Origin: Betaproteobacteria bacterium
GTDB taxonomy: Bacteria; Pseudomonadota; Gammaproteobacteria; Burkholderiales; SG8-41
Length of the DNA: 7,742 bases
Direction: 5' to 3'
Assembly (NCBI GenBank): GCA_020028375.1
Contig: JAHZNX010000105.1
Coordinates: 1-7,742 of the forward strand
Each line of letters starts with the position of its first letter. Within the stretch, counting starts at the first letter, position 1. The notes under the pieces were generated by a model. That model did no database searches. It was not told the DNA's origin and saw only the letters and a list, made by a program, of their open reading frames with translations. The translations under genes and the position numbers were made by a program. Positions 1-5,794 of this stretch are shown here, piece after piece.

Positions 1-242
1 AGCCGACGCACGGTTCGGCGCCGGACATCGCCGGCCGCAACGTCGCGAACCCGCTCGCGACGATACTCTCCGTGGCGATGATGCTGCGTTACACCTTCGA
101 CGAGGAGGCGGCGGCGCGGCGCGTCGAGAGCGCGGTGAGAAAGGTTCTTGCCGCGGGCTGCCGCACCGCGGATATATTCGAGCCGGGAACGAAGAAACTC
201 GGCACGCGCGAAATGGGCGAGGCCGTCGTCGCCGCGCTCTGA
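1..242 (+). CDS. leuB: 3-isopropylmalate dehydrogenase, C-terminal 79 residues (5' end outside window)
   Basis: LeuB oxidises and decarboxylates 3-isopropylmalate to 2-oxoisocaproate with NAD+, the third step of leucine synthesis in the cytoplasm. The reading frame enters at base 3 (bases 1-2 finish a codon, probably Glu) and stops with TGA at 240-242. The visible part begins PTHGSAPDIAG, the nucleotide-binding loop of the isocitrate/isopropylmalate dehydrogenase family; in this family the Asp of APDIAG contacts the adenosine ribose and goes with NAD+ preference. NVANPLATILS and AMMLRYTF follow, then the C-terminal TADIFEPGTKKLGTREMG segment and the VVAAL end, which fit betaproteobacterial LeuB. 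Isocitrate or tartrate dehydrogenases share the loop, but this tail and the asd neighbour favour LeuB. leuC and leuD would be expected just upstream. Confidence 0.9.
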   Translation, partial: PTHGSAPDIAGRNVANPLATILSVAMMLRYTFDEEAAARRVESAVRKVLAAGCRTADIFEPGTKKLGTREMGEAVVAAL

Positions 243-271
243 TGTCACTCATCCCATGCTCCTGATAGAAT
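242..271 (+). promoter_or_regulatory. candidate sigma-70 promoter for asd
   Basis: An extended -10 element, TG-A-TAGAAT, lies at 263-271 in the leuB-asd gap. A 4/6 match to the -35 consensus (ATGTCA, 242-247) sits 18 bases upstream of the hexamer, starting on the last base of the leuB stop codon. Transcription would start near 278, about 20 bases before the asd ATG. The AT-rich gap (about 265-286) stands out in this GC-rich window and also holds GAATT (268-272) and AATTC (282-286) as a small inverted repeat. This is a motif match only; asd could also be co-transcribed with leuB. Confidence 0.4.
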
Positions 272-298
272 TGGGCAACTGAATTCGACGTGGCGACG

Positions 299-1486
299 AT
301 GAAGAAAGTGGGTTTCATAGGCTGGCGCGGCATGGTGGGCTCCGTGCTGATGGAGCGCATGCGCGCGGAGCGCGATTTCGACCTGATCGAGCCGGTGTTC
401 TATTCGACTTCCCAGGCCGGAGGCAGGGGTCCCGCGATCGGCAGGGACGCGCCGCCGTTGGGGGATGCCCGCGACCTTAAGAGCCTCGCGGCCATGGATA
501 TCCTGCTCACCTGCCAGGGCAGCGACTACACCTCGGAGATCTACCCCGCGCTGCGGGCCGCGGGCTGGAACGGCTACTGGATCGACGCCGCGCGGACGCT
601 GCGCATGCAGGACGACGCGGTCATCGTGCTCGATCCCGTGAACCTGCCGGTCATACGGAACGCCCTCGCAAAGGGGATCAGGAACTACATCGGCGGCAAT
701 TGCACCGTGAGCTGCATGCTGATGGGCATGCACGGCCTGTTCGCGCACGACCTCGTCGAGTGGATGACGTGCGCCACCTACCAGGCCGCCTCGGGTGCCG
801 GAGCCCAGCACATGCGCGAGCTGCTGGTCCAGTTCGGGCTGATCAACGAAGAGGTGCGGAAGCTGCTGGCCGACCCCGCCTCGGCGATACTGGAGATCGA
901 CCGCAAGGTGCTCGCCAGGCAGAACGACGGCACGCTGCCGATGGAGCATTTCGGCGGGGTGCCCCTCGCCGGCAACCTGATCCCGTGGATCGACCGGGAC
1001 ATGGGCAACGGCGTGTCGCTCGAGGAGTGGAAAGGCGGAGCGGAGACGAACAAGATCCTCGGCCGGGGCGCGAGCTACGGCGCGCCGGCCACTCCGGTCG
1101 ACAGCGTGTGCGTGCGCATCGGCGCGATGCGCTGCCACAGCCAGGCGCTGACCATCAAGCTGAGGAAGGACGTGCCGCTCGACGAGCTTACCGGTATCAT
1201 CGCCGCGGCCAACGAGTGGGTGCGGGTCGTGCCGAACGACCGCGCGAGCTCGCTGCGCGAACTCACGCCGGCGGCGGTGACCGGTGGCATGCACATCGCG
1301 GTCGGACGGCTGCGCAAGCTTTCCATGGGCGGCGAATATCTCTCCGCATTCACCGTTGGCGACCAGCTGCTGTGGGGGGCCGCCGAGCCGCTGCGGCGCA
1401 TGCTGCGCATCCTGCTCGAGGCGGGAACCGATCCGGCGCGCGCTCGCGGCAGCGTCGTCAAAGGCAGGGCTGCGGTAGGCGCCTGA
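299..1486 (+). CDS. asd: aspartate-semialdehyde dehydrogenase
   Basis: Asd reduces L-aspartyl-4-phosphate to L-aspartate 4-semialdehyde with NADPH, feeding lysine, diaminopimelate, threonine and methionine synthesis. The N-terminal GFIGWRGMVGS is the NADPH-binding glycine loop. The catalytic Cys is residue 135 in GGNCTVS, Arg102 is in TLRM, Gln162 in TYQAASG, and the acid/base His is residue 280 in RCHSQA. With the ATG at 299, Arg102, Cys135 and Gln162 fall at the same numbers as in E. coli Asd, so I prefer this start to the in-frame GTG at 290, which would add three residues; neither has a good ribosome binding site. The protein is 395 residues, longer than the roughly 370 of E. coli. A short insertion lies before TPVDSVCVR, and an Ala/Arg-rich tail of about 20 residues follows the usual end at LRRMLRILLE. 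The gene order leuB-asd-fimV is typical of Betaproteobacteria. Confidence 0.96.
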   Translation: MKKVGFIGWRGMVGSVLMERMRAERDFDLIEPVFYSTSQAGGRGPAIGRDAPPLGDARDLKSLAAMDILLTCQGSDYTSEIYPALRAAGWNGYWIDAARTLRMQDDAVIVLDPVNLPVIRNALAKGIRNYIGGNCTVSCMLMGMHGLFAHDLVEWMTCATYQAASGAGAQHMRELLVQFGLINEEVRKLLADPASAILEIDRKVLARQNDGTLPMEHFGGVPLAGNLIPWIDRDMGNGVSLEEWKGGAETNKILGRGASYGAPATPVDSVCVRIGAMRCHSQALTIKLRKDVPLDELTGIIAAANEWVRVVPNDRASSLRELTPAAVTGGMHIAVGRLRKLSMGGEYLSAFTVGDQLLWGAAEPLRRMLRILLEAGTDPARARGSVVKGRAAVGA

Positions 1487-1560
1487 TGCGGTATGCTTCC
1501 CGCAATCGAGTGGTTCGAATCGGGCCCGGAACAGACCTAGATGCAATCTGAGCTTGCAAC

Positions 1561-1580
1561 GCTAACTGATTGATGTTAGC
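1561..1580. repeat. small inverted repeat in the asd-fimV gap
   Basis: GCTAAC (1561-1566) and GTTAGC (1575-1580) form a perfect 6-base inverted repeat around an 8-base spacer, 33 bases ahead of the fimV GTG. No T-run follows, so a terminator for asd is unlikely. It overlaps a poor -35-like TTGATG (1570-1575), with a TAAAAA stretch (1591-1596) 15 bases further on that could be a weak -10. An operator or a fimV promoter element is possible but unproven. The rest of the gap (1487-1560) shows nothing I can name beyond a CGGGCCCG palindrome at 1521-1528. Confidence 0.4.
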
Positions 1581-1612
1581 CTGTTTGTCCTAAAAATCCT
1601 GGGGGTGGCGTT

Positions 1613-4276
1613 GTGCGCAAAACCAACGTGAAAACCTGGCTGATGGCGCTCGTTTTTACGCTGCTGCCATGTGTTGCGGGGGCAGCCGGCCTGGGGCGAA
1701 TCACGGTATTGACCGCAATCGGCCAGCCGCTCATCGCGGAAATCGAGCTGGTGGCGGTGACCCCGCAGGAATTGTCTTCGCTCAGCGCGCGCCTTGCGCT
1801 CCCCGATGCTTACCGCCAAGCGAACCTGCAGTACAACGTCGCGCTGACCGGCGCGCGCATCACCATCGAGAAGCGCCCCAACGGACAAAGCTATCTCAAG
1901 ATTGCATCGACCCGCGCCGTCACCGAGCCGTTCATCGATCTTCTGGTCGAGCTGACGTGGGCGGCGGGGCGCCTGTCGCGCGAGTACACCGCGCTGCTCG
2001 ATCCACCCGGAATTCCGCCGCTGATTTCAGCGCCGACGGTTACCGCCGCTCCCCAGGCGCGTCCAGCGCCTGCGCCAGCTCCCGCTCCCGCGCCGGCACC
2101 ACAGCCTCCGGTAGCGGTTGAGCCGCCGGCTCCGGCCGCGCCGGTCGTCGCCGCGCCGATCGTCACCACGCCGGCCACCCCCGCACCAGAAACCGCCGCG
2201 CCGGCCACCCCCGCACCAGAGACTGCCGCACCGGCCACCCCCGCACCAGACACCGCCGCACCGGTCACCACCACCCCGGTAGCTCCGAGTCCGGTCGCCG
2301 TGGCACCGGTGGTCACGACCCCAACGACCGCCAGCAAGGATTACGGGCCGATCGAGCGCGGCGAGACGCTGGGCAAGATCGCACTCAACGTGATGCCGGA
2401 GGGAGTCACGCTGGAGCAGATGCTGGTTGCGCTCTACCGCACCAATCCCGACGCGTTCATCAGGAAAAATCTTAACCTGGTGCGGGCAGGCAAGATCCTG
2501 CGCGTTCCCGACCGCGACGAGGTCGAGACCACAGTCGCGAGGGACGACGCGGTACGCGAATATCGCACCCATGTCGCCGACTGGAACGCATACCGGCAGC
2601 AGCTTGCCGAAGCAGCGGGAACCGTTCCCGCGGAGAAGCGCGCTGCGGTAAGCGGAAAGATCACGCCCAAGATCGAGGACAAGCCAGCGCGCGGCGAGCC
2701 CAAGGACGTCGTCAGGCTGTCCAAGGGCGAGCCGACCGGCGCCGCGGCGGGCAAGGGCACGCCGCGCAGCACCGCCGAGCGCGTACGCATGCTGGAAGAA
2801 GAGGCGATCGCCCGCGAGAGGGCGCTCGCTGAAGCCAATTCGCGCATCGCGCAGCTCGAGAAGACCATCAAGGACATGCAGAAGCTGGCGGAGCTGAGGA
2901 GCCCGGCCATGGCGGCGGCTCAGCAGCAGGCGCAGCAGGCGCAGAAGGCCCCGGCACCTGCGGCTACCGCGAAGCCCGCCCCGCAGCCCGCTCCCGCGAA
3001 ACCGGAAGCGGTTGCGGCAGCCAAGCCTGCCCCCGCACCGGGGTCGAAGCCGCAGCCGGCGGCCAAACCTAAACCTAAGCCGACCGCGCCTCCGATGCAG
3101 GAGCCCGAGCTGATGGATGAAATCATGGCGGCGGCGAGCGATCCGCTGTACCTGGGCGCGGGCGGCGCCCTCGTGCTCGGTGGACTCGCGTTCTGGATGG
3201 TACGCCGGCGCCGGGTGGGGGCCGGCCGAAGTTACAGTCCGCCCATCGCGCCTAAGCTGGAGATGGCGGCTGCCGGGGCGGGGGCAGCCGCCGAGACGGG
3301 AGACACCGCCGAAGAAACGACGGCCAAGGCACCGGCTGCCGCTGCGACATCCGTCGACGATGTCGATCCGTTGCAGGAGGCCGAAGTCTATATTCAGTAC
3401 GGGCGCGACGGCCAGGCCGAGGAGATCTTGAAGGAGGCGCTGGCCAGAAATCCCGAGCGCGAGGACGTGCAGTTGAAGCTCCTCGAGGTCTATTCCGGGC
3501 GCAAGGACAAGGACGCGTTCGGCAAGGTCGCGGCCAGTCTTAACAGGCTCACCGGGGGCGCCGGTGGCAACTGGCTGAAGGTCGCGGCCATGGGCTTTGC
3601 GCTCGACCCCGCGAACCGGCTGTACGAGGCCGGCCAGGGTGCCGCAACAGCCACTGTGGTCCGGCCCTTCGGCACCACGTCGGACATCGATCTCGATCTC
3701 GGTGGCGCCGGCGGTCTTCCCCGCATTTCCACCGACATCATGCTCGACGCAGGGGCCGTGGAAGCGGCGACCGCCGTCACGGACACCGCCATCCAACTCC
3801 CCAGCACGGCAGCCGCGGAGGTGAAGGAGCAGCAGCCTGCGGCGTTCACGCCCGATTTCACCCTGGAGGTGCCATCGGCCGGCGAGGTCGCCCAGGCCGA
3901 TATCGCCCTCGAACCGATGGCGCCGGCGCGCGACAGCAATGTCATCGATTTCCATATCGAGCTGCCCAAGGTCCAGGAACCGGTTACTGTGGGATCGGAC
4001 TCGCAGGCGGCATCAGGCGCGGACGCCGGACTCGACTTCAAGATCGAGGGACTTGACCTTGAACTCGAGCGCGGACCGCAGGCCGTGCCGGCGGGCGGTG
4101 GTGGCGGCGAAAAGGACGGCCAGTGGTACGACGTTCAGACCAAGTTCGATCTGGCCAAGGCCTACCAGGAGATGGGCGACCGGGACGGTGCCATGGAGAT
4201 CCTGCGGGAGGTGGTCAAGGAAGGCGACGCGGAGCAGAAGGCGCAGGCAGCGAAGCTGCTGGAAAGCCTGGGCTAG
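1613..4276 (+). CDS. fimV: FimV/HubP/TspA-family polar scaffold protein
   Basis: FimV/HubP proteins are inner-membrane, peptidoglycan-binding scaffolds. They organise the cell pole and support type IV pilus assembly and twitching, and in some species chromosome-origin or flagellar positioning. The GTG start follows a GGGGGTGG ribosome binding site (1601-1608). In 887 residues I see: a signal peptide (1-24, cleavage likely in AGA/AGLG); the FimV N-terminal domain beginning GLGRITVLTAIGQPL and ending near YTALLDPP; a Pro/Ala/Thr linker (about 131-241); a LysM domain (about 242-300, IERGETLGKIAL to ILRVP); a predicted coiled coil (about 387-430); an Ala/Pro/Lys linker; one membrane helix (about 512-530) followed by four Arg; a cytoplasmic TPR-like stretch (about 583-650); an acidic region; and the conserved FimV C-terminal helical domain (about 837-887). 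The mature protein has no Cys. It lies in the usual asd-fimV-truA position and is followed by an intrinsic terminator. Its exact role in this organism is inferred from the family. Confidence 0.93.
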   Translation: MRKTNVKTWLMALVFTLLPCVAGAAGLGRITVLTAIGQPLIAEIELVAVTPQELSSLSARLALPDAYRQANLQYNVALTGARITIEKRPNGQSYLKIASTRAVTEPFIDLLVELTWAAGRLSREYTALLDPPGIPPLISAPTVTAAPQARPAPAPAPAPAPAPQPPVAVEPPAPAAPVVAAPIVTTPATPAPETAAPATPAPETAAPATPAPDTAAPVTTTPVAPSPVAVAPVVTTPTTASKDYGPIERGETLGKIALNVMPEGVTLEQMLVALYRTNPDAFIRKNLNLVRAGKILRVPDRDEVETTVARDDAVREYRTHVADWNAYRQQLAEAAGTVPAEKRAAVSGKITPKIEDKPARGEPKDVVRLSKGEPTGAAAGKGTPRSTAERVRMLEEEAIARERALAEANSRIAQLEKTIKDMQKLAELRSPAMAAAQQQAQQAQKAPAPAATAKPAPQPAPAKPEAVAAAKPAPAPGSKPQPAAKPKPKPTAPPMQEPELMDEIMAAASDPLYLGAGGALVLGGLAFWMVRRRRVGAGRSYSPPIAPKLEMAAAGAGAAAETGDTAEETTAKAPAAAATSVDDVDPLQEAEVYIQYGRDGQAEEILKEALARNPEREDVQLKLLEVYSGRKDKDAFGKVAASLNRLTGGAGGNWLKVAAMGFALDPANRLYEAGQGAATATVVRPFGTTSDIDLDLGGAGGLPRISTDIMLDAGAVEAATAVTDTAIQLPSTAAAEVKEQQPAAFTPDFTLEVPSAGEVAQADIALEPMAPARDSNVIDFHIELPKVQEPVTVGSDSQAASGADAGLDFKIEGLDLELERGPQAVPAGGGGGEKDGQWYDVQTKFDLAKAYQEMGDRDGAMEILREVVKEGDAEQKAQAAKLLESLG
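2171..2260 (+). repeat. 30-base in-frame minisatellite, three copies, in fimV
   Basis: Three head-to-tail 30-base units lie at 2171-2200, 2201-2230 and 2231-2260. The first 20 bases of each are identical; the last 10 differ at a few positions. They encode PATPAPETAA twice and PATPAPDTAA once, in the linker between the FimV N-terminal domain and LysM. The unit length is a multiple of three, so gain or loss of copies would change linker length without a frameshift. The near identity suggests recent duplication. Confidence 0.95.
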
Positions 4277-4296
4277 CGGTACGGTTGACAGATCGG

Positions 4297-4332
4297 ACCG
4301 CGGCGGCGCAAGCCGTCGCGGTTTTTCTTTTT
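4297..4332 (+). terminator. intrinsic (rho-independent) terminator after fimV
   Basis: The 5' arm ACCGCGGCGGC (4297-4307) pairs with GCCGTCGCGGT (4312-4322) over 11 base pairs with a single G-U wobble, closing a GCAA tetraloop (4308-4311) of the stable GNRA class. A T-tract with one C (4322-4332) follows at once. It begins 21 bases after the fimV stop and ends 28 bases before the truA start. The complementary strand lacks a T-run, so it should act only on + strand transcripts. It probably ends the fimV transcript. Confidence 0.9.
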
Positions 4333-4360
4333 CCTGAGGGGCAGCGGGCAGGCTGATCGC

Positions 4361-5149
4361 GTGAGAGTCGCGCTGGGAGTGGAGTACGACGGACGCCGCT
4401 TCTGCGGCTGGCAGACCCAGCCCGGGGGCTGCGCGGTGCAGGACGCCCTGGAGCGGGCGCTGGCCGGGGTCGCGGGCGAGACGGTCGCCACGATTTGCGC
4501 CGGACGCACCGACGCGGGCGTGCACGCGCTCGGCCAGGTCGTGCATTTCGACACCACTGCGGAACGCCCGGAAGCGGCCTGGGTGCGCGGCGTGAACGCG
4601 CTGCTGCCGGCGGGCTGCGCCGTCAACTGGTCATGCGCCGTCGCGCCGGACTTTCACGCGCGCTACTCGGCGATCTCCCGCTGCTATCGCTACCTCCTGC
4701 TAAACCATCCGGTGCGGCCGGCGCTGGATGAGGGGCGGACGGGCTGGTTTCATATGCCGCTCGAGACCGAATGCATGCAGCGCGCCGCCCGCCTGCTGAT
4801 CGGCGAGTACGATTTCAGCGCCTTCCGCAGCGCCGAATGCCAGGCGCGCACGCCGGTGCGCACCGTGACGCGCCTCGACGTCACGCGGCGCGGCGACCAC
4901 GTGGTGTTCGACGTGTGCGCGAATGCGTTCCTGCATCACATGGTGCGCAACATCGTGGGGTGCCTGGTCTACGTCGGGAAAGGCAAGCACCCTCCGGAGT
5001 GGCTGGGCGAGGTCCTCAGCGGCCGCGACCGCGCCCGCGCCGCACCCACCATCGAGGCCGCGGGGCTGTACCTGGCGCAGGTCGAGTACGAAGCGCGCTG
5101 GGGACTGCCGGACGCACCGCGGCGGACCCTCTTCACGAGTAACGAGTGA
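4361..5149 (+). CDS. truA: tRNA pseudouridine(38-40) synthase
   Basis: TruA isomerises uridines 38, 39 and 40 in the anticodon arm of many tRNAs to pseudouridine, without a cofactor. The 262-residue product has the full family pattern: an N-terminal VALGVEYDGRRFCGWQ strand, AVQDALERAL, the catalytic GRTDAGVHALGQVVHF motif with the nucleophilic Asp at residue 51, the FHARYSAISRCYRY segment, DFSAFR, and the C-terminal NAFLHHMVRNIVG motif followed by an RDRARAAPT-type loop. The GTG at 4361 places the family N-terminus correctly; the ribosome binding site is poor, an AGG about 10 bases upstream. The last residues (TSNE) and the TGA stop come from a heptanucleotide repeat, so the ancestral C-terminus probably ended slightly differently. 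truA sits between the fimV terminator and trpF and ends 21 bases before trpF, so it is likely transcribed with the trp genes. Confidence 0.96.
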   Translation: MRVALGVEYDGRRFCGWQTQPGGCAVQDALERALAGVAGETVATICAGRTDAGVHALGQVVHFDTTAERPEAAWVRGVNALLPAGCAVNWSCAVAPDFHARYSAISRCYRYLLLNHPVRPALDEGRTGWFHMPLETECMQRAARLLIGEYDFSAFRSAECQARTPVRTVTRLDVTRRGDHVVFDVCANAFLHHMVRNIVGCLVYVGKGKHPPEWLGEVLSGRDRARAAPTIEAAGLYLAQVEYEARWGLPDAPRRTLFTSNE

Positions 5150-5167
5150 CGAGAAACGAGTAACGAG
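5133..5167. repeat. heptanucleotide tandem repeat at the truA-trpF junction
   Basis: Five ACGAG cores occur at exact 7-base spacing (5135, 5142, 5149, 5156, 5163). The units read TCACGAG, TAACGAG, TGACGAG, AAACGAG and TAACGAG, i.e. NNACGAG. The array supplies the last codons and the TGA stop (5147-5149) of truA and ends three bases before the trpF ATG. Its GAG cores are the only Shine-Dalgarno-like sequence ahead of trpF. It is much richer in A than its surroundings. Similar CTCGTNN heptad arrays are, from memory, scattered between genes in some proteobacterial genomes. Confidence 0.93.
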
Positions 5168-5170
5168 AAT

Positions 5171-5794
5171 ATGGCAACAGCGGTCAAGATCTGCGGCATC
5201 ACGCGCGTCGAGGATGCGGCTGCGGCGGCGCGCGCCGGCGCGTCCTATATCGGGCTCGTGTTCTACGCGCCGAGCCCCCGCTGCGTCACGCGGGCGCAGG
5301 CCCGGGAGATCGTCGGCACGCTGCCCCCGCCGGTCGTGCCGGTTGCAGTGTTCGTGAATCCGGGGGAGGCGGAGGTGCGCGCGACGCTCGCCGAAGTGCC
5401 GGTGCCGGTACTCCAGTTCAGCGGTTCGGAGAGCCCCGGCTTCTGCCGCGGTTTCGAGCGGCCCTACATCAAGGCGGTGCACATGAAGTCGGGAGTGGAT
5501 TTGCTACAATACGCGCGGGATTACCACGACGCCAAGGCGTTGCTGCTCGATGCCTCCGTCGAGGGCTTGCACGGCGGCAGCGGCGTGCCCTTCGACTGGG
5601 ACCTGATACCGCGCGCCGTGCCGCTTCCGGTAATCCTTTCAGGGGGCTTGACCGTCGCAAACGTCCGGGACGCGGTGCGCCGCACGCGGCCGGACGGAGT
5701 GGACGTGTCGAGCGGCGTTGAATCCGCCAAGGGCGTCAAGGACGCGGCGAAGATCGCCGCGTTCATCACAGGGGTGCGCGATGCGGATGGTTGA
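5171..5794 (+). CDS. trpF: phosphoribosylanthranilate isomerase
   Basis: TrpF converts N-(5'-phosphoribosyl)anthranilate to CdRP by an Amadori rearrangement, the third step of tryptophan synthesis from chorismate. The 207-residue product is a single TIM barrel. KICGIT holds the general-base Cys8, SPRCVT holds Arg37, LLLDA holds the general-acid Asp127, and the phosphate-binding loops GGSGVPFDW, LSGGLTVANV and DVSSGVES are present. The usual LQxHGDE motif reads LQFSGSES (Ser84 where His is expected). The ATG at 5171 matches the family start; the only upstream purine-rich sequence is the heptanucleotide repeat. It is a stand-alone TrpF, not fused to TrpC, so CdRP must be used by a TrpC encoded elsewhere. 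Its 3' end overlaps trpB by 14 bases, suggesting translational coupling. Confidence 0.96.
   Translation: MATAVKICGITRVEDAAAAARAGASYIGLVFYAPSPRCVTRAQAREIVGTLPPPVVPVAVFVNPGEAEVRATLAEVPVPVLQFSGSESPGFCRGFERPYIKAVHMKSGVDLLQYARDYHDAKALLLDASVEGLHGGSGVPFDWDLIPRAVPLPVILSGGLTVANVRDAVRRTRPDGVDVSSGVESAKGVKDAAKIAAFITGVRDADG
5502..5510 (+). promoter_or_regulatory. candidate extended -10 element inside trpF
   Basis: TG-C-TACAAT matches the extended -10 consensus except at one base of the hexamer. It is spelled by three consecutive codons, TTG CTA CAA (Leu111, Leu112, Gln113), that are unusual for this GC-rich gene. It lies about 270 bases ahead of the trpB start and could give extra trpBA expression. No recognisable -35 stands 16-18 bases upstream, which extended -10 promoters can do without. 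Motif match only. Confidence 0.3.
5770..5774 (+). promoter_or_regulatory. ribosome binding site that fixes the trpB start
   Basis: AGGGG lies six bases before the ATG at 5781, good spacing for initiation. The second in-frame ATG at 5787 would be 12 bases away. The site lies within the trpF coding sequence. Confidence 0.7.

Noticed and set aside
1511..1527. GGTTCGAATC, resembling a tRNA T-arm, in the asd-fimV gap
   Set aside because: The flanking bases cannot form a T-stem beyond one pair, there is no acceptor partner or anticodon arm upstream and no CCA, so it is neither a tRNA nor a convincing remnant.
245..1546. A 433-codon open frame on the - strand across asd
   Set aside because: Same reason: antisense to an intact asd, Arg/His-rich translation, no family signal.
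2171..2260. Three 30-base direct repeats as a possible CRISPR
   Set aside because: The units are contiguous without spacers, in frame, and encode a Pro/Ala/Thr linker of FimV.
3065..3079. AAACCTAAACCTAAG, a telomere-like hexamer repeat with atypical codons
   Set aside because: Only two units, encoding Lys-Pro-Lys-Pro-Lys in the FimV linker; too short to mean more.
2027..3955. A 642-codon open frame on the - strand across fimV
   Set aside because: It is the complement of a high-confidence GC-rich gene with Pro/Ala/Lys codons; the translation is Arg/Gly/Leu-rich low complexity with no recognisable domain. It is a compositional shadow.
4285..4290. Perfect TTGACA -35 hexamer after fimV
   Set aside because: At 16-18 base spacing the -10 position lies in the terminator loop and stem with no match, so I do not call it a promoter.
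5226..5235. GGCGCGCGCC palindrome in trpF
   Set aside because: Explained by Ala/Arg codons in very GC-rich sequence; no loop, T-run or second copy in a meaningful position.
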